Below are positions 24,352 to 32,810 of a stretch of DNA of 64,000 nucleotides, one piece after another. A program made the translations under genes and the position numbers. A model generated the notes under the pieces. That model ran no database searches. It was not told the DNA's origin and worked only from the letters and a program-made list of their open reading frames with translations. The DNA is from Candidatus Ozemibacter sibiricus. GTDB lineage: Bacteria; Muiribacteriota; Ozemobacteria; Ozemobacterales; Ozemobacteraceae. Numbering within the stretch: position 1 is the stretch's first letter; each line of letters starts with the position of its first letter. The DNA lies in the NCBI GenBank assembly GCA_003327425.1, contig QOQW01000016.1, positions 62,001 to 126,000 of the forward strand, read 5' to 3'.

Positions 24352-26883
24352 TCAGCGCAGGAAGGGGCCGGCCTCGCCGATCCGGCCCGGGCCGTTGCGG
24401 ATCCAGATGCCCGCCGAATTGCCGGCGACCCGGAAGGTCAGCGACGAGGCCGTGCTGGCCACTTCCTGGGTCAGGCCGGTGATGGCATCGACATAGAGGC
24501 CGCTCGGCAGGCGGTCGACGGTGATCTCCTGATCGATGACGGCGGCGAGGCCGACCACAGCCAGGTCGCGCCAGTTCTGCCAGTTGCGCACGAAGCTCAT
24601 GCCGCTGCCCCACGCGCGGCCGTTCTCGAGCGTGCCGGCCTGCAGGGCGGGCACGCGGGCACGGATCTGATTGAGCCGCTGGATGTGCAACCAGAGCGGG
24701 TGCGCTTTGGTGACGGGCAGGGCGGCGTTCTCGAGATGGCTTCCGAAATAGGCGTGGCCCGTCTGGCTGAGCAGATGAGTCGGCAGGAAGGGCACCATGG
24801 GCGCTCCGGCCATGAACCCGATCTCTTCTCCTTGTTGCAGGCACGGAATGCCGCGGGTCGTCCACAGCAGCGTGTAGGCCAGCGCCGCCTGCCACAGCTC
24901 GCCGGCGAAGCGGAAGCGCGGATCGAGCCCGGGCCCGGTGCGCGCCCCATGGAAGGCGGTCAGCAGGAAGGTCGGATCGCCGTAGACCCAATCCCGGCGG
25001 AAGAACGCGTCGAGGCCATCGTAGGTGCCGTTGACCACCGAGGTGGCGAAGGCCCGCGTCAGCGGCCCATCGGTCACGGCCAGGCCCGAGAACGGCCCGG
25101 CATCAGGCTGGCGCGGGTCGGTGCCGGTGCGCGAATACCACCAGGGGGTCAGTTCGGAAGGCAGGCGGTCGCTGGCCAGCAGCCCGAAGCCCGAGCCGCG
25201 AGCTTCGACATCGGCCAGCACGTAGAGCTGGGGCTTCTTTTCGCGCCAGTGGTCGACCATCGTGCGCAGTTCGTCGCGGTCGACATGACCGGCCAGATCG
25301 ATGCGCACCCCGTCGATGCCGAGATCGATCAGGCGGAACACGGCCCGGTTCAGGTAGCGTTTGACCGTCCAGTTCTCGGTGGCCAGGTCGAGGGCATCGC
25401 GGCCCAGATGCTTGCGCTGGAGGGCGAAGGTGGATGTGGCATCGGCGGCGGTCGACCAGCCGTGGCGATGGTACCACTCGGCCGGCAGGGTCGCTTCGTC
25501 GGTGTCGAAGAATCGGTCGGGGCGATAGCCGACGAGAGGCAGGCGCGTTCCGGTGCGCGGGTCGATCAGGGGGCCGGCCCCCCACGGATCGCGGTGCAGG
25601 AAATCCTGGAACCATTCGGGCGCCTTGGGATTGTCATTGTCTTCGCGGAACGGGTGCCGGTAGTTGCCCCAGTGGAAGATGTACGGCGGCGGAACGACCA
25701 TGTTCGCCCCGCGATAGAATTTGTGGGGCAGGCGGTCGACCCAGACCTGGCCTCGGATGCCGTAGTTCGAGGTGTGATTGACCACGATCGTCTGGATCAC
25801 CTTGAGCCCGCGGTGGTGCGCTTCCCGGAGCAGATCGACGTAGCGGGCGCCGGGCGATTCGAGACGGGGGTCGACGGTCAGCCAGTCGTAGCCAGCCAGC
25901 CCGTCGTAGTCGCAGGCGCCGCGGTTCTCGATCACCGGCGACAGGCAAAGGGCGGTGAAGCCGAGATCCTGGATGTAGTCGAGCCGGCTGATCAGGCCCG
26001 CGAAATCGCCGCGCCAGTGCGGATCGCCCGAGGCGATGCGTTCCCGGCAAAAGAAATCGTTGCTCGGGTCGCCGTTGAAGAAGCGCGAGACCAGCACGTG
26101 GTAGATGGTCTCGCGGCGCAGATCGCCGACGAAAGCGACCTCGCCGGTGATGGTGACGCGTACGACATCCTGGGCGGAGTTGCCGGAATCATCGGTCACG
26201 GTCAGCGTGACGTCGTAGATGCCCGGCTCGTCATACCGCCGGGTCGGAGTGGGACCGATCAGGCCGTTGCTCCAGACGTAGCTGGCGATGGTGCCGTCGG
26301 GGTCGTACGACAGGGTGCCGTTGAACTGGACGAGGGTGCCCGGGCCGGCAGTGATGTCGGCACCAGCATTGGCGACGGGGGGAAGGTTGCCGCCGGCCTG
26401 GTCGAAGGCCCAGGTCAGGGTGCGGTCGTCGAATGTGATCCGCCACGCGCCGGCGGCGGGAATCTCGACCGCGAGATTGCCGCCGCGCAGGACGGCGGTG
26501 CCGCCGAAGGCCGGGCTGCGGCCGCTGACGAAGGGCGAGCCCCACCAGACCGACCAGGTGCCGTTGGCGACGAACCGGAATTCGTGGCGGCCGGCAGCGA
26601 GATGGACGAAGGTCTCCCAGCGGGTGCCGACCGGGTTTTTCATCTGGCCGGCGGCCGAGGTCAGGTTCCAGTCGCCACCCAGGCCGGCGACTTTGATCGA
26701 GCGGTAGATCGAGGTGCCGACCGGCACCGGATGCGGAACGGGCGGGGTAGGCGGCGGCAGCCCTTCCGGGGCCGTGGCCAGGCGAGCGGCCCAGATCGGC
26801 GCCCCGCGGCCACCGACCAGCCAGAGGCCGGCTGCCATCACCATCAACAGGAGCCATACGGGCCAGGCCTGTTTCATACGCAT
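24352..26883 (-). CDS. Exported GH13 (alpha-amylase fold) protein with PKD domain and degenerate catalytic site
   Basis: The 843-residue protein has a signal peptide (residues 1-~30), a carbohydrate-binding-like beta domain (~55-160), a PKD domain (PPVANAGADITAGPG to VTLTVTDDSGNSAQDVV, ~168-245) and a GH13 barrel (ETIYHVLVSRFFNGD onward). Region II GIDGVRIDLAGHV keeps the nucleophile Asp529 and Arg527. Region I reads VIQTIVVNH (Asp replaced by Thr365) and region III LYVLADVEA (Asp558 where Glu is usual). Region IV reads TAFHGARTG (His645 kept, Asp replaced by Gly646). Starch hydrolysis is therefore doubtful; glycan binding or altered chemistry is possible. The gene is monocistronic. Confidence 0.85.
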   Translation of the reverse strand: MRMKQAWPVWLLLMVMAAGLWLVGGRGAPIWAARLATAPEGLPPPTPPVPHPVPVGTSIYRSIKVAGLGGDWNLTSAAGQMKNPVGTRWETFVHLAAGRHEFRFVANGTWSVWWGSPFVSGRSPAFGGTAVLRGGNLAVEIPAAGAWRITFDDRTLTWAFDQAGGNLPPVANAGADITAGPGTLVQFNGTLSYDPDGTIASYVWSNGLIGPTPTRRYDEPGIYDVTLTVTDDSGNSAQDVVRVTITGEVAFVGDLRRETIYHVLVSRFFNGDPSNDFFCRERIASGDPHWRGDFAGLISRLDYIQDLGFTALCLSPVIENRGACDYDGLAGYDWLTVDPRLESPGARYVDLLREAHHRGLKVIQTIVVNHTSNYGIRGQVWVDRLPHKFYRGANMVVPPPYIFHWGNYRHPFREDNDNPKAPEWFQDFLHRDPWGAGPLIDPRTGTRLPLVGYRPDRFFDTDEATLPAEWYHRHGWSTAADATSTFALQRKHLGRDALDLATENWTVKRYLNRAVFRLIDLGIDGVRIDLAGHVDRDELRTMVDHWREKKPQLYVLADVEARGSGFGLLASDRLPSELTPWWYSRTGTDPRQPDAGPFSGLAVTDGPLTRAFATSVVNGTYDGLDAFFRRDWVYGDPTFLLTAFHGARTGPGLDPRFRFAGELWQAALAYTLLWTTRGIPCLQQGEEIGFMAGAPMVPFLPTHLLSQTGHAYFGSHLENAALPVTKAHPLWLHIQRLNQIRARVPALQAGTLENGRAWGSGMSFVRNWQNWRDLAVVGLAAVIDQEITVDRLPSGLYVDAITGLTQEVASTASSLTFRVAGNSAGIWIRNGPGRIGEAGPFLR

Positions 26884-27097
26884 CCCTCACGCCCTGAGGT
26901 TCCGCTCCTGGGAGCGGCCGGTCGTCCGAGCGCTTCATCGACAGAAATGTCGCTTTGCCGAATCATCCTGGCCCATCACCTCCGGCTTGATTGGCCCCGG
27001 CCGATCTCGCTCCTTGGTTCGGGTCTTTCCGCCAGGGTACCGATGGTGGGGAGGCGGCAGCCGGCGGCACCGGATGGGGTGAGGGCCGAAGGAATGG

Positions 27098-27106
27098 TGG
27101 TATAAT
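27098..27106 (+). promoter_or_regulatory. Extended -10 promoter of the small membrane protein gene
   Basis: TGG followed by a perfect TATAAT (27101-27106) forms an extended -10 element; no good -35 is visible. Initiation around 27113 would leave a ~37-base leader with GGAGG before ATG 27150. Confidence 0.6.
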
Positions 27107-27149
27107 GGAAAAGGGATGCGGGTCGGAGCCGCTCGCCACGGAGGATGCC

Positions 27150-27539
27150 ATGCGTTTGCCCCGCATGATTTTTTGGACGGTTGTCTACACGCTCGGCATG
27201 GGATGCGTGCTGTTGGTCTTCTTGGGAATGGATTATTTCTTCTCTGAAGGGAAAGGCCTGATCAAAGAGACATTCGAACGCCAAGAAGCCGATTCCGACG
27301 GCGACCTCAAAACCGTCAGGTACCTGCGCCTCGACGATGGGCGTGAAATCAAAGTCAGCTACCCCTTTTGGAGGGTATGCAAGCCTGGCGACCGTTTCGA
27401 GAAAGAGAAATATTCCTTCACCTTCAAGGTCAACGAATACGCGCTCAATGAGTTGTGGGAATTCCTGCCGTTTCTGGTGGTGGCCAGCGTGATCTTCGGG
27501 GTCATTTTCGGGGTCAAGACCGGTTGGCAGGGCGGGTGA
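27150..27539 (+). CDS. Small membrane protein of unknown function
   Basis: 129 residues with an N-terminal span (MIFWTVVYTLGMGCVLLVFLG), an exposed middle of ~70 residues (LDDGREIKVSYPFWRVCKPGDRF, beta-rich with one Cys), and a second span near the C-terminus (FLPFLVVASVIFGVIFGV). CGGAGG before ATG 27150 sets the start. No family is recognised. It is convergent with the Rieske gene 12 bases downstream. Confidence 0.72.
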   Translation: MRLPRMIFWTVVYTLGMGCVLLVFLGMDYFFSEGKGLIKETFERQEADSDGDLKTVRYLRLDDGREIKVSYPFWRVCKPGDRFEKEKYSFTFKVNEYALNELWEFLPFLVVASVIFGVIFGVKTGWQGG

Positions 27540-27551
27540 CGGGCGCGCGCG

Positions 27552-27905
27552 TCAATCGTCGGCCAGAGGCGGCGGTGGTGGCGGTGGCCCCTCCGGCAGA
27601 TCGACCAGAATGGCGCCGTTTTCTTCTCGCACCTGAAAGACCCGCATCGGCGGCATGCCGAGAAACCCCATATCTTTGAGGATCACGCCGGTGCGAAGAT
27701 CGACCGTCACGGAATGCCAGGGACAGGAAATGGTGTGGCCCTCGACCAGCCCGCCTCCCATGGTTTGTTCCTGGTGGGGGCATTTGTCTTCGAGGGCGAA
27801 GACGCCTTCGGCGGTGCGCACGAGCAGCACGCGCCAGCCATGATGGCGCAACGCCAGGGTGCCGTTCAACGGCAGGTGATCAGAGCGGGTGATGGTGTAC
27901 CACAT
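27552..27905 (-). CDS. Rieske [2Fe-2S] domain protein
   Basis: A 117-residue stand-alone Rieske ferredoxin. The cluster ligands are visible in KCPHQEQTMGGG (CxH) and SCPWHSVTVDLRTG (CxxH), with the flanking beta strands typical of ring-hydroxylase or nitrite-reductase-small-subunit ferredoxins. GGAGG lies 8 bases before ATG 27905, so the longer frame (to 27947) is unlikely. The C-terminus has a run of Pro (EGPPPPPPPLADD). No partner oxygenase is adjacent, so its redox partner is unknown. Confidence 0.9.
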   Translation of the reverse strand: MWYTITRSDHLPLNGTLALRHHGWRVLLVRTAEGVFALEDKCPHQEQTMGGGLVEGHTISCPWHSVTVDLRTGVILKDMGFLGMPPMRVFQVREENGAILVDLPEGPPPPPPPLADD

Positions 27906-28121
27906 GGGTGCTGCCTCCATGATACCGCGCCTTGGCTCGAACGCCAACCCGTACGAGTCGGAGCGAGAACACGCCGAGCTCGGCCCTTTTCACTGGCCTT
28001 CGGCGAACGCTCACGAACGAATGAACGGCAGACGGCAAGGGCGTCGTCGGCGTCGGTGAGCCTGTTGCGGCTTGGACCCGGTTCGGGGGCGTGGTGGGCG
28101 AATTCCGGGGCAGGCATCTCG

Positions 28122-28138
28122 TCGACTTGACAAGTCGA
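28122..28138. promoter_or_regulatory. Palindrome overlapping a TTGACA box, candidate operator
   Basis: TCGACTTGACAAGTCGA is a perfect 7+3+7 inverted repeat that contains TTGACA. A second weaker inverted repeat, GGGGT...ACCCC (28141-28160), follows. Together they lie 79-95 bases before the small exported protein gene and suggest a regulated promoter. Confidence 0.5.
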
Positions 28139-28216
28139 GCGGGGTACCGGAACATACCCCACAAGCCGGTGTGTGCCGGCATCGAAACTGGCATTGCCAA
28201 ACAGGAGACATCGACC

Positions 28217-28654
28217 ATGACCCGCCTGCTCTGCCTGGCCCTGGTGGCCCTGACCATGCTGGGACCCTCCGCGCTGTCCGCCCAGCAGATCGCCGACGAG
28301 GAGACGATGAAGGCTCTCGAAGCCATGATCGACAAGGCCCTCGACGCCTACAACAAACAGGATTGGAAAGCCTTCTACGCCGACTTCGCTCCGGCGATGG
28401 CGGCCATCTGCACCGAACAGGCCTTCCAGACCATGTACATCGGCATGTATATGAATCAATTCGGCCAGTACAAGTCGCGCGAATTGATCAAGGAAAAGAC
28501 GGTGGTTCCCGCCAACCCCGCCGATGCGCCCGTGGGGCTTCTGCAGTACAAGGCGGTCTTCGAGAAGAATGCCCAGGTCGAGATCGCGGTCAACATCACC
28601 CGCGATGGCAATGCCTGGAAGCTGATGCAGATCCAGTTCAACGACGCCCATTAA
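28217..28654 (+). CDS. Exported NTF2-like small protein
   Basis: 145 residues: a signal peptide (TRLLCLALVALTMLGPSALSAQQ), then a helix and cone-like fold suggested by MIDKALDAYNKQDWKAFYADFAPAMA and a C-terminal strand set (VEIAVNITRDGNAWKLMQIQF). This arrangement matches NTF2/SnoaL-like or DUF3887-type domains, which often bind small ligands. CAGGAG lies 10 bases before ATG 28217; an upstream ATG at 28091 lacks a site. It is monocistronic, with a regulated-looking upstream region and a downstream terminator. Confidence 0.75.
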   Translation: MTRLLCLALVALTMLGPSALSAQQIADEETMKALEAMIDKALDAYNKQDWKAFYADFAPAMAAICTEQAFQTMYIGMYMNQFGQYKSRELIKEKTVVPANPADAPVGLLQYKAVFEKNAQVEIAVNITRDGNAWKLMQIQFNDAH

Positions 28655-28675
28655 GATCTTCCCGCGCCGCAGTCG

Positions 28676-28713
28676 CCGCCCGTCCGTGGTTCGGCCGGGC
28701 GGTTTCGCTATTT
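28676..28713 (+). terminator. Terminator between convergent genes
   Basis: CCGCCCG (28676-28682) pairs with CGGGCGG (28696-28702), followed by TTTCGCTATTT. It fits termination of the plus-strand exported protein gene at the junction with the minus-strand glycosyltransferase gene. Confidence 0.6.
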
Positions 28714-29969
28714 CAGGCAGTCCGATGGTCCGCCGAACGACAGGTGTTCTCGGCGCCCGGCGAAGCCGCCACTCGGCGGGCGAGGCTGGCCAGGCTGAGC
28801 AGCAGGATCAACGGGGTGATCGGCAGACCGATCGTTGAGGCGAGGCCGCGCCCTAGGAACGGCAGACTCCAGAGCAGCCACCATTGGATCGTTTCGCCGC
28901 GTCGCCAGCCGGTCTGCCCGCGTTCCTGCCACATCCAGCCAAGCACGAGAGCCAGCACGGGCAGATCGTAGTCGAACCCGTGCGGAGTGGCCAGCAACGC
29001 GCCGAGGGCGAGGGCGGCGGCGCGCACAGGTGCGGAGGCGCGGCCAGAACTCCAGAACCAGATGATGGTCAGAACCACTCCCAGCGTGATCACCCCTTGC
29101 GCCAGGCCGGCGGCTTCCGGGCCGAAGCCGAGCAGGCGCAGACCGGCGAAGGGGGTGATCATCTGCGGCCACCGGGGGGAATCGCCCTGTAGCGAACGGA
29201 GCGGCAGGGGAAGAATGGCGAAGAAGGCCTGCCAGGTGTCGAGGCCGAAAGCGGCGAAGCTGACGGACACCAGGACGGCCACCGTCGCTCCGAACCCGGC
29301 GAGAGCGCTCCAGAAGCGGCCCGCCACGAGGGCGACGGGAACGAGCAGCCCCAGATGGGGTTTGCAGGTGGCCAGGCCCAGCAGAGCGCCCGCCAGAAAA
29401 GCGCGGCGTGGGAGGAGATAAAGGCCCGAACCCAGGAACAGGGCGGTCCAGAAGCCGGTCTGCCCGTAGGCCAGGTTCGCCATGATTCCAGGAAAGCCCA
29501 GGGCGACCCAGAGCGTCAACGGATGAGGGGCGATCGCCCGCGTCAGCAGAACGAGATAGCCCGCCAGCGAACCCAGCGACCAGGCGAAGATGGCCACGAC
29601 GTAGGGCAGGCAGGCCAGGGGAGCGATCAGCAGCAGCGTGAACGGCGGATAGTACCAGGGATTGGGGAAGTCCAGGGCGGACACCCCCAGCACCTGCCGG
29701 AAGGTGGCGAACAGAGCGAGCGGATCGTAGGCCAGCGCCGCCTGACCAGCCCTGGCCAGCAGGGCGGCGGCATAGAAGGTCAGGAAATCATGGCCCGGCG
29801 GATGGCCCCAGGGGTCGAGTCCCTCGCGAATGGCCAACGTCTGATACAGGAAGACCGAAAGATAGACCAGGCCGAGACCGGCGCCGACCGCGCGGATCCG
29901 CCAGGGCCAGAGGCTCGGCGCCGCGGCGAGCGGCGGAGGCGGAGGCGTGGGCGAGGGCGCGGAAGCCAC
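28713..29969 (-). CDS. Membrane glycosyltransferase, GT87/DUF2029-like
   Basis: The 418-residue protein has roughly ten or more hydrophobic spans. Family-like landmarks are PGHDFLTFYAAALLARAG after the first span (acidic catalytic loop DF), NPWYYPPF, LAYGQTGFWTALFLGSG and ATCKPHLGLLVPVAL. GT87 enzymes use polyprenyl-phosphate sugars at the outer face of the membrane. The start is GTG, 3 bases after the stop of the preceding TPR gene and without its own ribosome site, so translation is probably coupled. The Pro/Ala-rich N-terminus is unusual. Substrate is unknown. Confidence 0.8.
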   Translation of the reverse strand: MASAPSPTPPPPPLAAAPSLWPWRIRAVGAGLGLVYLSVFLYQTLAIREGLDPWGHPPGHDFLTFYAAALLARAGQAALAYDPLALFATFRQVLGVSALDFPNPWYYPPFTLLLIAPLACLPYVVAIFAWSLGSLAGYLVLLTRAIAPHPLTLWVALGFPGIMANLAYGQTGFWTALFLGSGLYLLPRRAFLAGALLGLATCKPHLGLLVPVALVAGRFWSALAGFGATVAVLVSVSFAAFGLDTWQAFFAILPLPLRSLQGDSPRWPQMITPFAGLRLLGFGPEAAGLAQGVITLGVVLTIIWFWSSGRASAPVRAAALALGALLATPHGFDYDLPVLALVLGWMWQERGQTGWRRGETIQWWLLWSLPFLGRGLASTIGLPITPLILLLSLASLARRVAASPGAENTCRSADHRTA

Positions 29970-29972
29970 GGG

Positions 29973-32015
29973 TCAGAAAAACCGCAGGCTGGCGCCCGCG
30001 CTGATGGTCTGCAGGCGATAGTCGACCTCGGCGGCCTTCCAGAGAGGTTCTTTCGACTGGCGCAAGTATTTGGCGGTGACTTCATGCACGCCCAGATCGA
30101 GGAAGAGATCGAGATTCTGCGCTTTCTGCCGGATGCTCAGGCGTCCGCCCTGGCGATAGGTGTCGAACCCGTGCAAGGGGGCGAACAAGCCCTCCGAGTC
30201 GACATACAGGATGCGCTGGCCGAACAGCGCGGTCAGGGCGATCGTGGCGTTGTGGTCATGGTACTCGACGGTGGTGCGGAGGCCGGCTGGGGTGCGGGTT
30301 TCAGCGCGTCCGGCCTCGGCGCCTTGCAGGAACGAGGCATCCAGGCCCAGGGTCGAGGACCAATGGGGATGATGGTGGAAGATCAATGCCAGCGAACTCT
30401 GGATGGCGTTGAGGTCGGGGAAGTTGGCCGAATCGAGTTCGGCCGACCAGTGGAACCGTTCCCGGGCGACCCGCGAATACTTCCCGCCGAACACCCAGCC
30501 GTTGTCGGTGAGCCAGTCATTGTTCTGGAAGACCATCAGATGGACCTGGGCCTGCCCGGTCTCGGCGAGGCGGCGCCGCAACCGCAGGCCCAGCAGGTTC
30601 TCGGCGAAATCGAAGGCCCCGGTCGAGGCATGGGTATTGGTGCGGGTGAAGGCGAACGTGCTGTTGGCCTTCTCGCTGTCGTGCGTGACCATGACGGTGT
30701 GCAGGTCGCGAGGATCCTTGTAGTCGCCGTAGTCGAGGCGGGTCAGGCGATAGGACGCTTCCCAGGTGCGGTAGTTGCCGTAGGCCTGCCAGCCTTCGAT
30801 CACTTCCGGGCAATGGGGGAAGCGGGCCATGAGGTCGGCGAAATGCCGCTGGGCAGCCGCCGGGCGATGCGCTCTGGCCAGGGCGTGTCCGAGCTTGACC
30901 TGCATCGCCACGTGGTTGGGGTGGCGGCGGTAGAGGGCGATGGCCGGCAGGTACTGCTGGCGCTCTTCATAGTAGGAGGCGCGCAGCTCGTCCAGATCGG
31001 CATCGGGAGTGCCCCAGCGGCCGGCCAGCTGGTCGAGCTGTCGTTTGCCGGTCTCGGGGTCGGCGCCCAGCAGGTTCGCTTTGGCCAGCCGGAACCGGTT
31101 GGCCTCGATGTCGCGCTTCGCTCTGATCTCGCGCTGGTAGTGACGGACCAGCTCGCTCAGCACGCCAGCCGCCTTGGCTCGCTCGCCTCGGGCACGGTGC
31201 AGATCGGCCCACAGCCATTCGACATCAGGGCCGGGAAAGCGGGCCCGCAGGGTGGTCAGCACCTTCTCGGCCTCGTCGAACTGTCGGGCGAGGATCAGAC
31301 ATTCGGCCGCCCATTGCAGGGCGAACTGGGGCTGGCTGGAATGCCGGGCGGCTTTGAGATAGACGTCGGCGGCCGAGCGGTAGCTCCTGGCCATCTTGTG
31401 CAGCCAGGCCGCCCGGATCAACTGCCCTTCGTCGGGGTTGGCAGGTAAGCTGAGCAGGAAGGTGCGAGCCGCTTCTTCCCATTGCCAGGACGATTCGTGC
31501 AAGACCGCCAGCTTGCGGTAGAGGTCGCGGCGGGCGGCAGGATCCTCGACGCGCAGCAGTTGCTCGCGCAGTTCCTGGATCTCGTCCTGCTCGACGGCAT
31601 ACAGGGCGCGTTGCAGCGAGGGGTTGTCGGGGAAGGCCGCCTTGGCCCGTCGCAGGAAAGGGGCGGCCTCGGCCGAGCGGTTCAGCTTCCAGAGGCAGAG
31701 GCCGGCGCCGAGGGCGGCGGCCGGGTCGCTCTCGGCGGACGGTCGGAACACGGCGAGGGCCTTTTCGTATTTTCCCTGGTTCAGCAGCACGTTTCCAGAA
31801 TAGAGCGCGGTGGTAGGGTCGGAGCCCAGCGTCTCGAGGTCGTTGGGGCCCGCCATGGCGGCGGGGCCATGGAGCAGGCCGGCGATGAGGATCAACAGCC
31901 CGATCGCCTCGACGCAGGTCGCGCAACGCAGCCGCTGTCGCCGGGACGCGGTGGTCCGCCTTCCGAGGCGGGAGGCGAGAGGAGCTTCGCAGACGGTGTG
32001 AGGGTGTGGGTGCAC
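29973..32015 (-). CDS. TPR protein with C-terminal outer-membrane beta-barrel-like domain
   Basis: 680 residues: an Arg-rich start, a hydrophobic signal-like segment (AIGLLILIAGLLHG), then TPR-like helical pairs over residues ~60-400 (ALYSGNVLLNQGKYEKALAVF is a clear TPR). The last ~270 residues are beta-rich with alternating aromatic strands, ending SAGASLRFF with the terminal Phe typical of outer-membrane barrels. Periplasmic TPR plus barrel resembles polysaccharide-export proteins such as PgaA. The coupled glycosyltransferase fits a role in surface glycan export, which is inference. GTG 32015 has no ribosome site; a later start is possible. Confidence 0.72.
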   Translation of the reverse strand: MHPHPHTVCEAPLASRLGRRTTASRRQRLRCATCVEAIGLLILIAGLLHGPAAMAGPNDLETLGSDPTTALYSGNVLLNQGKYEKALAVFRPSAESDPAAALGAGLCLWKLNRSAEAAPFLRRAKAAFPDNPSLQRALYAVEQDEIQELREQLLRVEDPAARRDLYRKLAVLHESSWQWEEAARTFLLSLPANPDEGQLIRAAWLHKMARSYRSAADVYLKAARHSSQPQFALQWAAECLILARQFDEAEKVLTTLRARFPGPDVEWLWADLHRARGERAKAAGVLSELVRHYQREIRAKRDIEANRFRLAKANLLGADPETGKRQLDQLAGRWGTPDADLDELRASYYEERQQYLPAIALYRRHPNHVAMQVKLGHALARAHRPAAAQRHFADLMARFPHCPEVIEGWQAYGNYRTWEASYRLTRLDYGDYKDPRDLHTVMVTHDSEKANSTFAFTRTNTHASTGAFDFAENLLGLRLRRRLAETGQAQVHLMVFQNNDWLTDNGWVFGGKYSRVARERFHWSAELDSANFPDLNAIQSSLALIFHHHPHWSSTLGLDASFLQGAEAGRAETRTPAGLRTTVEYHDHNATIALTALFGQRILYVDSEGLFAPLHGFDTYRQGGRLSIRQKAQNLDLFLDLGVHEVTAKYLRQSKEPLWKAAEVDYRLQTISAGASLRFF

Positions 32016-32810
32016 GTCAGGAATCGTGGCGGGTCAGAACCAGCGTGGCGGATTGAAGGCTGTCATGGGTCCTCCATCAGGAGGTCGAGGGTTTCCCATC
32101 TTAACTATCGGGAGGGGATTGAGGACTCAGAAGGGTCCTCATGGGGCCGAACTCAAACCCGAATCTTTGATCGACAACGAGACCGTTTGGGCCAAGAAAC
32201 CGGGCAGGCAGTCTGGCTGGCAACCGAGCAGGCGCCTCCTCCGACCGAACCTGTCGCGGCGGGCAGCGTGCGAAAAGGGGTCCAGACGCTGTGTCGCCGG
32301 GCGGTTTTCGATGGGAAAAAGCGGTTCATCAGTCAGGGGGGGCGGGTTGGCGGCGGTGACAAAGGCATGGTTTGCCGCCCGAGAGGGTGTGGCCGGCCGG
32401 CTTTGATTCCGCCGAGCTGAGAGGTGGGGCTCCGTGGCTGGGGCCAGGGCCGGTTCGTCTGGCACTCTGTCCGCCAGACCTCGCCGAGCATCACGCCAGG
32501 GGCACCAGGTAGGGGCAGGGCATACCCTTCCCGTCAGTGCGGCGAAGTTTTATACAGCCTCGGGTACACAGGCTGGGCGCCCGCCAGCCCTTTGCTCAGG
32601 GCCGTTTTGCCCTGCCTTCCGGTTCGCCCCAGGCGCCGAGTGCAGGAGAAATAGACCCGCGTCTGCGCAAGAAGTGCTGATAAGTTCGAAGAAATTGCGT
32701 TTTCCCTCTTGCCTGAAAAAGTTTTTGTCCTTAGAATGGAGAAAGTATCGAGTAACCCCGATTGGGGTACGGCGCATTCGGTCCCTGGACGCAGCAAGGA
32801 GCATAAGAGT
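32016..32810. other. 795-base divergent intergenic region
   Basis: Lies between the divergent TPR and carboxypeptidase genes. Open frames here have no ribosome sites and no recognisable protein. The plus-strand promoter at 32709-32737 is the only clear element; I found no repeat shared with the rest of the window and no RNA gene. Confidence 0.55.
32709..32737 (+). promoter_or_regulatory. Promoter of the M14 carboxypeptidase gene
   Basis: TTGCCT (32709-32714), 17 bases including A/T runs, then TAGAAT (32732-32737, five of six to consensus). Initiation near 32744 leaves a ~67-base leader ending in AAGGAG. Confidence 0.65.

Noticed and set aside
24325-27105. A 926-residue plus-strand open frame
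   Set aside because: It is antisense to the GH13 gene, lacks motifs and a ribosome site; typical high-GC shadow frame.
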